From positions 1 through 64,000 of the forward strand of contig JAKVCO010000021.1 of assembly GCA_022448245.1 (NCBI GenBank): DNA of 64,000 nucleotides, written 5' to 3'. The position numbers and the translations under genes are program-made. This DNA comes from Paracoccaceae bacterium (lineage in GTDB: Bacteria > Pseudomonadota > Alphaproteobacteria > Rhodobacterales > Rhodobacteraceae). Positions 7,493-15,779 of this stretch are shown one piece after another. Position 1 is the stretch's first letter. Each line of letters begins with the position of its first letter. The notes under the pieces were generated by a model. That model was given only the letters and a program-made list of their open reading frames with translations. It did no database searches and was not told where the DNA came from.

Positions 7493-8790
7493 AGCAGGGT
7501 ACGATCCTTGTCATTGATGACGACCGGGAGATGCGGGTGTCACTGTCTCACCTGCTCGAAAAGGGCGGGTTCGAGGTTGTCACAGCCCGGGACGGGGAAG
7601 AGGGGCTGAAGCTCCTTGGAGGGGTCGACGCGGCCTTGTCGGATGTGCGGATGCCGCGCATGGATGGGCTGACGTTCCAGCGTCAGGCGGCTGATATCAG
7701 CCGCGTGCCAGTGGTGCTGTTTTCGGCCCATGGGGATATCCCTTTAGCGGTCGAGGCGATCCAGAACGGGGCCTATAACTTCATTGAAAAGCCATTTGAC
7801 CCCCGGCGGTTGCTGACCCTTCTGGGGAACGCCGTACGTCTTAAGCGCCTCACGGAAAGCGCAGCGCGGCTGGAGCGTCGTTTGGCGGCGCTGACGGACC
7901 TCGAGCAGATCCTGATCGGGGATGCGCTAAGTGCTGTGCGCCGGGATATTCATGATTATGCAGGCAGCCCCGCCAATGTGCTGATCACGGGCGAGACGGG
8001 CACGGGTAAGGAGCTCGTTGCCCGCGCGCTCCACGACCTCGGGCGCGGCCCGAGCGCGCCGTTCGTGGCCGTCAACTGCGCGATCATCCCGCCGGAGAGT
8101 TTCGAGGAGAAGGTGTTCGCGCGCGATGGTCTGCTACACCGCGCAGATGGGGGCACGCTCTTTCTTGATGAGCTGACGTCCATGCCCGCGGAGAGCCAAT
8201 CGAAGATTCTGCGCGTTATCGAGACGCGCACCGTGGGGGAGATGCCGGTGGATGTGCGTCTGATCTCGGCCTCGTCGCAACCGGGGGAGGCGGCGGTAGC
8301 CGAGGGCCTTTTGCGCCAAGACCTCTATTTCCGTCTGAACACGCTCGTCATCGATCTGCCGCCGTTGGCGGCACGGGGCGACGATGTGATCCTCATTTTC
8401 CGTCATTACCTGCAACGGCTTAGCGCACTTTATGAGTGCCGCGTGCCGGAACTTGCGCCGTCCGATGTCTCAGCACTGCTGACCCACGGTTGGCCCGGCA
8501 ATGTGCGCGAGCTGCAGAGCGTCGCCGAACGGTTCGTGCTGGCCTCGCGGCGGGGGAGCGCCTCGATTGCGAGCTCTATCAGTTCGGTCTCGGACGGGGG
8601 CGACATGCCCACCACGCTGCGCGAGGCGGTGGCGGCGTTCGAGCGTCAGCTGATCGCGCAGGCGATCTCAGATGAGGCAGGGCGCATGGATGACGTGGCA
8701 CACCGTCTGGGCATCGGGCGCCGGACGCTCAACGAAAAAATCGTGAAGCTCGGCATCGACAAAGGCGAGGTGCTGGCGCCAGGAGGCTAG
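7489..8790 (+). CDS. dctD: DctD-like response regulator lacking the sigma54-contact GAFTGA loop
   Basis: The 433-aa protein has a receiver domain (phospho-acceptor Asp52 in SDVRMP), an AAA+ domain with Walker A GETGTGKE (168-175) and Walker B GGTLFLDE, and a C-terminal Fis-type helix-turn-helix (VAHRLGIGRRTLNEKI). In sigma54 activators the segment between ESELFGHE and the ADGGTLF block contains GAFTGA. Here EKVFARDGLLHRADGGTLF runs straight through, so the loop is deleted. By analogy with loop-less NtrC proteins of Rhodobacter, it may activate through the housekeeping sigma factor or act as a repressor. Start ATG 7489 overlaps dctB. Its stop overlaps the convergent thioesterase stop (8787-8790). 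Confidence 0.87.
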   Translation: MKQGTILVIDDDREMRVSLSHLLEKGGFEVVTARDGEEGLKLLGGVDAALSDVRMPRMDGLTFQRQAADISRVPVVLFSAHGDIPLAVEAIQNGAYNFIEKPFDPRRLLTLLGNAVRLKRLTESAARLERRLAALTDLEQILIGDALSAVRRDIHDYAGSPANVLITGETGTGKELVARALHDLGRGPSAPFVAVNCAIIPPESFEEKVFARDGLLHRADGGTLFLDELTSMPAESQSKILRVIETRTVGEMPVDVRLISASSQPGEAAVAEGLLRQDLYFRLNTLVIDLPPLAARGDDVILIFRHYLQRLSALYECRVPELAPSDVSALLTHGWPGNVRELQSVAERFVLASRRGSASIASSISSVSDGGDMPTTLREAVAAFERQLIAQAISDEAGRMDDVAHRLGIGRRTLNEKIVKLGIDKGEVLAPGG

Positions 8791-9221
8791 TCCTCGAAGA
8801 TCTGGCGGGGTTTGCCATCTTCGTCGAGGGCCACGAAGACGAAATCGGCGTCGGTCACTTTGTGCGCCGTGTCGGTGTAACGGCTGCGCGCCCAAGCATC
8901 GACATGGATGCGCATCGAGGTGCGGCCCACGTCCTTGAGCGTACCATAAAGCGTCACCTCGTCCCCCACCTTCACGGGTTTCAGGAATTGGATCGCTTCG
9001 ACCGAGACGGTGGCCCCGCGTCCCCCTGACACGCGACCTGCGATGTTGCCGGCGGCCAAATCCATCTGTGACATGAGCCAGCCCCCGAAGATATCGCCTG
9101 AAGGGTTCGTGTCGGCGGGCATGGCCACAGTGCGTATGACAATATCGCCCTCATTTTGCTGGCGTTCGTGTGAGGCGCGGTTGCGCCCGCGCGCCAAGTT
9201 GTCGATGGGCGGTTGGGTCAT
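8787..9221 (-). CDS. Acyl-CoA thioesterase, YciA-like hotdog protein
   Basis: This 144-aa single hotdog-domain protein carries NPSGDIFGGWLMSQMDLA, the signature of the YciA/acyl-CoA hydrolase family, which cleaves acyl-CoA thioesters in the cytoplasm as hexamers. Start ATG 9221 is chosen because AGGAG lies 6 nt upstream on this strand (9228-9232); a longer frame to 9341 would cross the shared promoter region. The gene is convergent with dctD (overlapping stops) and divergent from the TAXI receptor gene, leaving about 177 bp for both promoters. A role linked to the transported substrate is possible but unsupported. Confidence 0.85.
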   Translation of the reverse strand: MTQPPIDNLARGRNRASHERQQNEGDIVIRTVAMPADTNPSGDIFGGWLMSQMDLAAGNIAGRVSGGRGATVSVEAIQFLKPVKVGDEVTLYGTLKDVGRTSMRIHVDAWARSRYTDTAHKVTDADFVFVALDEDGKPRQIFED

Positions 9222-9273
9222 GGCGGGCTCCTGGCTGGCTTGGACGGCTGGCTTAGCACACAATGCTAACGCT

Positions 9274-9293
9274 GAAGCTGCGCATTTCCGCAG
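9274..9293. promoter_or_regulatory. Second copy of the palindromic motif, upstream of the TAXI transporter
   Basis: AGCTGCGCATTTCCGCAGGC contains CTGCG-N6-CGCAG and agrees at 16 of 20 bases with the reverse complement of the palindrome at 5686-5705. It sits about 105 bp before the TAXI receptor ATG, in the region shared with the divergent thioesterase. It is a candidate binding site for the DctD-like regulator. Confidence 0.45.
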
Positions 9294-9398
9294 GCCATTA
9301 TTTGCCCGGCGCGCAATTTCCATCATATCGTGTCCTACCACTGCTTAACTAAAGTGCGGCCACTGGCTGAACCAGCGGCCATCTCTGGGAGGAAAAAT

Positions 9399-10394
9399 AT
9401 GAAATTCGTCAAAGCGCTGACACTTGGCGCGACCCTCATCGCATCCGCGACCCTCGCGCAGGCGCAAAGCACCGACTACGTGCTCAACACTGCCTCGACG
9501 GGCGGCACCTATCACCCGGTCGGCACGGCTATCTCGACGCTGTCGAAGGTCCGCCTGCTGCCGAAGCAGAAGTTCTCGCTCACCGCGGTGAACTCCGCCG
9601 GTTCCGGCGCAAACGTGCAGGCGCTGGGCGCAGGCACCGCTGACTTCGCGATCCTGCAGGGCCTCTTTGGCTCCTACGCTGCAACGGGCACGGGCCCGGT
9701 TTCCGAGCCGCAGGAGAACCTGCGTTCGGTGACGATGCTGTGGCAGAACGTGGAGCAGTTCGTTGTTCCCACCGACAAAGCCACCACGGGCACGATGGAT
9801 GACATCGTGGCGCTGAAAGGCATGTCCGCGGGCATGGGCAACCAGAACTCCGGCACGATCGGCTCGAACCGCGTGCTGCTGTCTGGCCTCGGCCTCAACA
9901 TCGATGAGGATTTCGACCTCGTCTTCGCAGGCTATGGCCCCACCGCTGACGCAATGGCCAACGGTCAGGCCGTGGCAGCTGGCATGCCCGCTGGCCCGCC
10001 CACGGGTGCAATCACGCAGCTGATGGCCTCGAACGAAGGTGGCTTCAAGGTGCTCGACGTCACCGCAGACCAGCTGGCTGCCATGGACGGCGGTCGCAAC
10101 CTCTGGGTGCCTTACACCATCGCGGCAGGCACCTATCCGGGTCAGACCGACGACATCAACACCATCGCTCAGCCGAACTTCCTCGCCGTGAACGCGGACG
10201 TTGATGAAGAGCACGTCTACCTCCTCACCAAGACCATGTACGAGAACCTGCCCTTCCTGCAGGCGATCCACCCGGCCACAAACGCTATGAACCTTGAAGG
10301 CGCCATGGCTGGCCTGCCGGTCAAGCTGCACCCTGGTGCGCAGCGCTACTACGAGGAAATGGGTCTCGAAGTCCCGGAGCGTCTGAAGAACTAA
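9399..10394 (+). CDS. TAXI-family TRAP transporter substrate-binding protein
   Basis: This 331-aa periplasmic receptor has a signal peptide ending AQAQ (about residues 1-23) and the family hallmark LNTASTGGTYHPVGTAIS at the start of the mature chain. TAXI receptors deliver organic acids or amino acids to a fused TRAP membrane protein driven by an ion gradient. ATG 9399 has GGGAGGA at 9387-9392; a longer frame from 9330 lacks the signal peptide at its start. It is followed after 79 bp by its permease gene. The upstream palindrome and the nearby DctB/DctD-like pair suggest induction by the substrate. Confidence 0.92.
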   Translation: MKFVKALTLGATLIASATLAQAQSTDYVLNTASTGGTYHPVGTAISTLSKVRLLPKQKFSLTAVNSAGSGANVQALGAGTADFAILQGLFGSYAATGTGPVSEPQENLRSVTMLWQNVEQFVVPTDKATTGTMDDIVALKGMSAGMGNQNSGTIGSNRVLLSGLGLNIDEDFDLVFAGYGPTADAMANGQAVAAGMPAGPPTGAITQLMASNEGGFKVLDVTADQLAAMDGGRNLWVPYTIAAGTYPGQTDDINTIAQPNFLAVNADVDEEHVYLLTKTMYENLPFLQAIHPATNAMNLEGAMAGLPVKLHPGAQRYYEEMGLEVPERLKN

Positions 10395-10418
10395 ACTTCT
10401 GACACCTTACTAAGACCC

Positions 10419-10442
10419 GGCGGCGCGCCCGTTCGCGCCGCC
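10419..10442 (+). promoter_or_regulatory. Intercistronic GC-rich stem-loop
   Basis: GGCGGCGCG pairs perfectly with CGCGCCGCC around a 6-nt loop between the receptor and permease genes. There is no T-tract. Such hairpins commonly block 3'-5' decay of the upstream message, so that the binding protein is made in excess over the membrane protein. Confidence 0.55.
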
Positions 10443-10473
10443 ACTTACCGCACCTTGGGGGAGGGGTTCGGCC

Positions 10474-12633
10474 ATGGATGCCTATAGCCGCAGCGATTGC
10501 TTTGACATCGACAATAATGAGCACCGTTCCTGGCTGCTGATCGCCTTTGCCGTTGCGTTCGGCGTCTGGCACATCCTCACCAACCTCGTGCTGACCGAGC
10601 CCGGAAAATGGCAAAATGCCATCCACTTTGCGGGTTTCGCGTTCCTTGCCTCCGTCATCCATTCGCCCTTCAAGAAGAGCGTGCAGAGCCGCTTTGCATG
10701 GCTGTTCGATCTGAGTTACGGCTCCATCGTCGCCGCCGCTGCGCTCTGGGTCGCGTGGGCTGAGAACGGGCTCTACGAGCGCACGCTGGCCGTCACCGGC
10801 CAAGCCTGGCAATTCACGCCCATCGACTGGGCCGCAGGCTTCATCCTTGTCTTCGCCGCGATTGATCTGTCGCGCCGCGTCTCGGGCTGGGTGATCCCCA
10901 TTCTGGTGCTCCTCGCGCTGAGCTACATCCTTTTCCTCGGCAGCTATATGCCCGGCGTCTTCCGCGCCGCGAGCCTGCCTTTGAACGACGTCATGTTCCG
11001 CACGCTCTACAATGACGAGGGTCTCTTCGGCATTTTGGCGAGCATCTCGTCGGTCAACATCACCCTCTTCATGATCTTCGGCGGCTTCCTTGTCGTGTCG
11101 GGCGCGAGCAACTTTGTGATCGAACTCGCCAAGGTCGTGGCAGGCCGCATCAAGGGTGGCGCGGCCTTCGTGGCGGTGCTGTCTTCGGCGCTGACCGGCA
11201 CGATCTCAGGCTCCGCAATCGCGAATACGGCCTCTACCGGGGTCATCACGATCCCGCTGATGAAGGCCAACGGGTTCCGCCCCAAATTCGCGGCCGGGGT
11301 GGAGGCTGCGTCCTCCACAGGTGGCCAGCTGATGCCGCCCATCATGGGGGCAGGGGCCTTTGTGATGGCGAGCTACACCTCCATCCCCTACGGCACGATC
11401 GTGGCGGTCTCTGTTGTGCCCGCGATCCTTTACTTCATGTCGGTGGCCTTCATCGTGCGCATCGAGGCGGTGAAGTATGACGCGGGTTCCGAGATCGACC
11501 TGACCGTGGACCGCGGCAAGCTGATGTCCGGCGGCCTCGTCTTCGTGATCCCGCTCACCGTGATGATCTGGTTGCTGCTCAGCGGCGTGACGCCTGCCTA
11601 TGCGGCCTGCTGGGCCATCGCTGCGCTTATCCTGACAAGCTGGGCCACGAGCCTTTTGGCCATCGTCACCTCTGGTGACCTCTTCAAACCTGTGGCCATG
11701 GGCCCCAACCGCATCGCGGAGGCGTTGGCCTCGGGCATCAAAGTCTCGGTTATGACGGCTGTGCTGCTGGTCACGATCGGGATCATGAACAACGCCATTG
11801 TCACGAGCGGGGTTGGCAACTCCTTCTCGCTGATGATCGCTCAGTGGTCGCAGGGCTCCATGGTGCTGGCGATCCTGCTGGTGGGGCTGGCGTCGCTGGT
11901 GCTCGGGATGGGTCTGCCGGTGACGGCGGCCTATATCATTCTCGCGATCCTGACGGCGCCGGCGCTGGCGGGCATCATGTCGGACCAGCTGATTGTGGAG
12001 CAGTTGGTGCAAGGCATCTCTGATCCCTCGAAATCCGCGCTCTTCTTCCTCGTTGATCACCCGAATACCGCCTTGATAGCGGAGGGGATGACCCGCGCGC
12101 AGGCGTGGGATCTGATCGCGGCCATCCCGTTTGAGATCGCCGTGACGATCCGGCCCGCGCTGATTGATCCGGCCATAGCCACGACCTTCCTGCTGACGGC
12201 GCATCTGATCATCTTCTGGCTGAGCCAGGATTCAAACGTCACGCCGCCCGTTTGCCTTGCTGCCTTCACCGCCGCAGGCATCGCCGGGTCGCGCCCCATG
12301 GCCACCGGGTTCGAGAGCTGGAAGATCGCCAAGGGCCTCTACATCGTGCCGCTGATGTTCGCCTACACGCCGCTTATCTCGGGCGAGTTCATGGAGGTGA
12401 TTCAGGTGGGCTTTTTCGGGCTCTTCGGGATCTATGCCACGAACGCGCTGATCCAGCAGTATAGCGAGGGGCCGATTGGGGTCATCGATCTCGTCGCTCT
12501 CATTGCGGGCGCGTGTCTGGCCTTCTGGCCGATGTTCCTTGTGGCCAATGTCGCGGGCGCGGCGCTGATCGTCTTCGTTATCTTCAACTCCAAGCGCCGT
12601 CTGCGCGCGCGGGCCGCCGCCGCCCCGGCCTAG
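10474..12633 (+). CDS. TAXI TRAP transporter fused membrane subunit (DctQ-DctM type)
   Basis: This 719-aa integral membrane protein has many hydrophobic segments. The N-terminal part corresponds to the small DctQ-like component and the rest to the large DctM-like component, with GTISGSAIANTASTGVITIPLMK and a later VLGMGLPVTAAYI repeat, the two conserved transport motifs of the family. The length fits the fused TAXI permeases. It has a purine-rich GGGGGAGGGG site before ATG 10474. Together with the upstream receptor it forms a complete high-affinity secondary transporter for organic acids. The tartrate/malate dehydrogenase-like gene directly downstream points to a hydroxy-dicarboxylate as a possible cargo (inference). 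Confidence 0.92.
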   Translation: MDAYSRSDCFDIDNNEHRSWLLIAFAVAFGVWHILTNLVLTEPGKWQNAIHFAGFAFLASVIHSPFKKSVQSRFAWLFDLSYGSIVAAAALWVAWAENGLYERTLAVTGQAWQFTPIDWAAGFILVFAAIDLSRRVSGWVIPILVLLALSYILFLGSYMPGVFRAASLPLNDVMFRTLYNDEGLFGILASISSVNITLFMIFGGFLVVSGASNFVIELAKVVAGRIKGGAAFVAVLSSALTGTISGSAIANTASTGVITIPLMKANGFRPKFAAGVEAASSTGGQLMPPIMGAGAFVMASYTSIPYGTIVAVSVVPAILYFMSVAFIVRIEAVKYDAGSEIDLTVDRGKLMSGGLVFVIPLTVMIWLLLSGVTPAYAACWAIAALILTSWATSLLAIVTSGDLFKPVAMGPNRIAEALASGIKVSVMTAVLLVTIGIMNNAIVTSGVGNSFSLMIAQWSQGSMVLAILLVGLASLVLGMGLPVTAAYIILAILTAPALAGIMSDQLIVEQLVQGISDPSKSALFFLVDHPNTALIAEGMTRAQAWDLIAAIPFEIAVTIRPALIDPAIATTFLLTAHLIIFWLSQDSNVTPPVCLAAFTAAGIAGSRPMATGFESWKIAKGLYIVPLMFAYTPLISGEFMEVIQVGFFGLFGIYATNALIQQYSEGPIGVIDLVALIAGACLAFWPMFLVANVAGAALIVFVIFNSKRRLRARAAAAPA

Positions 12634-12696
12634 GCGCCCGTTTGGTAGTTTTGCCCCTCAAACCGTGCTAGCCACGGCCAAAAGGGAGCGAAATCA

Positions 12697-13773
12697 ATGC
12701 CAAAGAACGCGTGGGACATTGCCGTCATCGCGGGCGACGGGATCGGGAAAGAGACGGTGCCCGAGGGGTTGCGCGTGCTTGAGGCCGCGCAGAAGCGGTT
12801 CGATCTGGGCTTTGAATTCACCGAGCACGATTTCGCCTCGGCCGATTACTACGTGAAGCACGGCACGATGATGCCGGAGGATTGGAAAGCGCAGTTGGGT
12901 GACTGCGACGCGATCTTCTTTGGCGCGGTGGGCTGGCCCGAGATCGTGCCTGATCACATCTCTCTCTGGGGGTCGCTCATCCAGTTTCGGCGCGAGTTCG
13001 ATCAGTATGTGAGCCTGCGCCCCGCGCGCGCCATGCCGGGCGTTCCGCTGCCGTTGGCCAATCGGGAGCCGGGCGATATCGACATGATGATCGTGCGGGA
13101 GAATACCGAGGGCGAGTATTCCTCCATCGGGGGCAAGATGTTCCCGGGCACCGACCGCGAGGTCGTGATGCAGGAGACGGTGATGACGCGCACCGGCGTC
13201 GACCGCATCCTGAAATACGCCTTCGATCTGGCGGTGCAGAGGGGCGGGCGTCTGACTTCGGCCACGAAATCGAACGGCATCTCGATCACCATGCCCTATT
13301 GGGATGAGCGCGTGGCCGAGATGGCCGCCCAGTACCCCGATGTGAAGGTCGATAAGTACCATATCGATATCCTCACAGCGCAGTTCGTGCTGCATCCCGA
13401 TTGGTTTGATGTGGTGGTGGCCTCGAACCTCTTTGGCGATATCCTCTCGGACCTTGGGCCCGCCTGCACGGGCACCATCGGCATCGCGCCCTCGGGCAAT
13501 ATCAACCCGGAGGGGCACTTCCCCTCGCTCTTTGAGCCGGTTCATGGATCGGCGCCCGACATCGCGGGCAAGGGTGTCGCAAACCCGATCGGGCAGATTT
13601 GGGCGGCGGCGATGATGCTCGACCATTTCGGCGCGAAGGAGGCAGGCGCCGCCATCGTGACCGCCATCGAACGCGTGCTCTCTGAAGAGGCGCTGCGCAC
13701 CCCCGATCTCGGCGGCAAGGCCGATACCAAGAGCTGCGGCGCTGCCGTGGCGGACGCGCTGCTGGACGGCTGA
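12697..13773 (+). CDS. ttuC: Tartrate dehydrogenase / D-malate decarboxylating dehydrogenase-like
   Basis: This 358-aa beta-decarboxylating dehydrogenase has a glycine-rich IAGDGIGKE start, DHISLWG, RENTEGEYS, the Asp-rich NLFGDILSDLGPA metal/substrate block and GSAPDIAGKGVANPIG cofactor block. The DHISLWG and YYVKHG segments resemble tartrate dehydrogenase (TtuC/DmlA) rather than isopropylmalate dehydrogenase. It would oxidise tartrate or D-malate with NAD+ in the cytoplasm. It starts 63 bp after the TAXI permease with GGGAG upstream, so it is likely co-transcribed and metabolises the imported acid. Exact substrate preference cannot be read from sequence. Confidence 0.82.
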   Translation: MPKNAWDIAVIAGDGIGKETVPEGLRVLEAAQKRFDLGFEFTEHDFASADYYVKHGTMMPEDWKAQLGDCDAIFFGAVGWPEIVPDHISLWGSLIQFRREFDQYVSLRPARAMPGVPLPLANREPGDIDMMIVRENTEGEYSSIGGKMFPGTDREVVMQETVMTRTGVDRILKYAFDLAVQRGGRLTSATKSNGISITMPYWDERVAEMAAQYPDVKVDKYHIDILTAQFVLHPDWFDVVVASNLFGDILSDLGPACTGTIGIAPSGNINPEGHFPSLFEPVHGSAPDIAGKGVANPIGQIWAAAMMLDHFGAKEAGAAIVTAIERVLSEEALRTPDLGGKADTKSCGAAVADALLDG

Positions 13774-13775
13774 GG

Positions 13776-14669
13776 ATGCCTATGTCCCCCTTCCTCGACG
13801 GGTTCGACCTGCGCCGCGCGGCTTTGCGCGAGGTGGAGATCAACTACGCCGTTGCGGGTGAGGGGCCAGCGGTGCTGCTGCTCCACGGGCATCCGCAAAC
13901 CCATATCGTCTGGCGCAAGATCGCGCCTCAGCTGGTGGCGGCGGGAAACACCGTCGTGGCCCCCGACCTGCGGGGCTACGGGGACAGCAGCAAGCCGGAG
14001 AGTGATGCCGACCATCTTCCCTTTTCAAAACGGGTGATGGCGCAGGATCAGATCGATCTGATGGCCGCGCTGGGGCACGATCGTTTCTCAGTCGTGGGTC
14101 ATGACCGGGGCGCGCGTGTGGGGCATCGGCTCGCGCTCGATCACCCCGACGCGGTGGAACGGCTCGTCGTTCTCGATATCGCCCCGACACTGACGATGTA
14201 CGAACGCACCGATCAGGATTTCGCCACGCGGTACTTCTGGTGGTTCTTCCTCATTCAGCCGTATGACTTCCCCGAGCGCCTCATTGGCGCGGACCCGGCG
14301 TATTTCCTGCGCCGCCATATCGCGGGACAGGTGAAGACCGAGGGCGCTGTCGAGGAAGAAGCGCTGCAGGAATACCTGCGCACCTACCGTGACCCGGCCA
14401 CGATCCACTCGATCTGTGAAGACTACCGCGCGGCCGCAGGCATCGACCTCGACCACGACCGCGCCGATCGCGCCGCCCGCGTGAGGGCGCCGCTCCTGGC
14501 GATCTGGGGTGCCAAGGGCGTTGTGGGGGAGACATATGACGTGCTCGAGACGTGGCGTGAAAAGGCCACCGACGTGCGCGGCGGCCCCTTGCCCTGCGGC
14601 CATGCCATCCCCGAAGAGGCGCCGGAGCCGCTGACGGAGAAGCTGCTCAGTTTCTTCGCTGAGGGGTGA
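13776..14669 (+). CDS. Alpha/beta hydrolase, fluoroacetate/haloacetate dehalogenase-like
   Basis: This 297-aa hydrolase has LLHGHPQTH, the nucleophile-elbow VVGHDRGARVGHRL with the Asp nucleophile and the two carboxylate-binding Arg residues typical of fluoroacetate dehalogenases, and a C-terminal GHAIPEEAPE with the catalytic His. In fluoroacetate dehalogenase the halide pocket has His-Trp in a WHWFFL segment; here the segment reads FWWFFL, so the His is Trp. That argues against defluorination but fits another haloacid dehalogenase or an epoxide hydrolase. It begins 3 nt after ttuC stops, so it belongs to the same transcription unit. ATG 13782 is an alternative start. Confidence 0.75.
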   Translation: MPMSPFLDGFDLRRAALREVEINYAVAGEGPAVLLLHGHPQTHIVWRKIAPQLVAAGNTVVAPDLRGYGDSSKPESDADHLPFSKRVMAQDQIDLMAALGHDRFSVVGHDRGARVGHRLALDHPDAVERLVVLDIAPTLTMYERTDQDFATRYFWWFFLIQPYDFPERLIGADPAYFLRRHIAGQVKTEGAVEEEALQEYLRTYRDPATIHSICEDYRAAAGIDLDHDRADRAARVRAPLLAIWGAKGVVGETYDVLETWREKATDVRGGPLPCGHAIPEEAPEPLTEKLLSFFAEG

Positions 14670-15623
14670 TCACAAGGCCCAAACGTGGCCCGTGGCTTCC
14701 TCCGAGACCTGGCAAAGCCGGCTCATGACCTCCTTGTCGTAGGCATGCGGGTTGAGCGTGCCGCGCCCCACGGGGCCCACGACTTCCATCCGACCCGTTG
14801 GGCCATAGAGCGCGCATTGCTCGGTCAGCGCTTCCTCGGTGGCGCACATCACCTCCGGGAAGGCGCCTTGTTCGGCGGTCTGCATCAAGGGTGTCTTGGT
14901 CATCAGCCAAAAGATGGCGCGCATGAGGGGCCCACCGCTCGTCGAGATGAGCGAGGTGGCCGAAGATCCGGGGTGGCAGACGAACACGCTCACATCGCTG
15001 CGGCCCGCGCTGGCGTGGCGATCTTGGAGCTCGTAGCCGAACATCATCTGGGCGAGCTTGCTTTGCGAATAGGCGGTGTTGGGGCCATAGCCTTCTTCCC
15101 AGTTCATGTCGTCGAATTTGATGGTTTTCAGGCCCATGTTGTAGCCAAGGCTGGCAATCACAACGATGCGCCCCTGCGCGGCGGCGATGCGTTTAAAGAG
15201 AAGCCCGCAAAGCAGGAAATGCCCGTCATGGTTGGTGCCGAACTAGCTCTCAAACCCGTCCTGCGTGAGCTGGCGCGGGGGGATTGGGGCGATGGCGGCA
15301 TTGCAGATGAGGGCGTCGATGGCGGGGATCTTTTTCAGAACCTCGGTAGCGGTCTCGCGGACACTGGCGAGCGAGGCGAAGTCCATGCGCACGAAACTGA
15401 CGTCGGCGGCCTCGGAGAATTCGACCTTGAGCTCGGCGATGGCGGCGTGGAATTTCTTGGCGGAGCGGTTGAGCATGACGACGGTGGCCTGCCGCTTGAG
15501 AAGCGTGCGCGCGGCCTGAAACCCCGCGCCGGCGTTGGCGCCGGTAATCACATAGGTTTTGCCAAAGAGGAAGCCTAAGCGATCAGGTGTCCAACCCTAG
15601 GGGCCGAAAGTGGTATCTGGCAT
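14670..15623 (-). pseudogene. Short-chain dehydrogenase with two in-frame TAG codons
   Basis: Read without stops, the frame from ATG 15623 to 14670 codes a 317-residue SDR: TGANAGAGFQA (NAD-binding), ICNAA, and the catalytic YSQSK, like retinol/protochlorophyllide-reductase-type SDRs. TAG occurs at 15597-15599 (codon 9, after GP in a Gly/Pro-rich leader) and at 15243-15245 (in DGFES*FGTNHDGHF, where relatives have Gln or similar). Both would arise by C-to-T from CAG. There is no frameshift. Nearby genes use TAG as a real stop, so recoding is unlikely. It is divergent from a decayed AraC-type regulator, probably its former controller. It is called a pseudogene because neither fragment contains a whole active site. 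Confidence 0.8.
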
Positions 15624-15779
15624 GTGTGTTCTCCATCGCGGGGCAGGCCGTGCGTGGCGCCCGCTGTTGAGATGCAGATAAATCTCACCTTCGCGTGGAA
15701 ATAGAGCTCTTAGTCCTGAATACTTGCCTATTCCTATCAACTGCCTTGTTTGAGCCCCACCGCGCTGCATCTAGGGCCC

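Noticed and set aside
9222-9398. Sigma54-type promoter for the TAXI operon
   Set aside because: No TGGCAC-N5-TTGC pattern was found in this interval, and the regulator lacks GAFTGA.
14670-15623. Genome-wide TAG recoding as explanation for the SDR
   Set aside because: Neighbouring intact genes (dctD, thioesterase) use TAG as terminal stop at normal protein ends.
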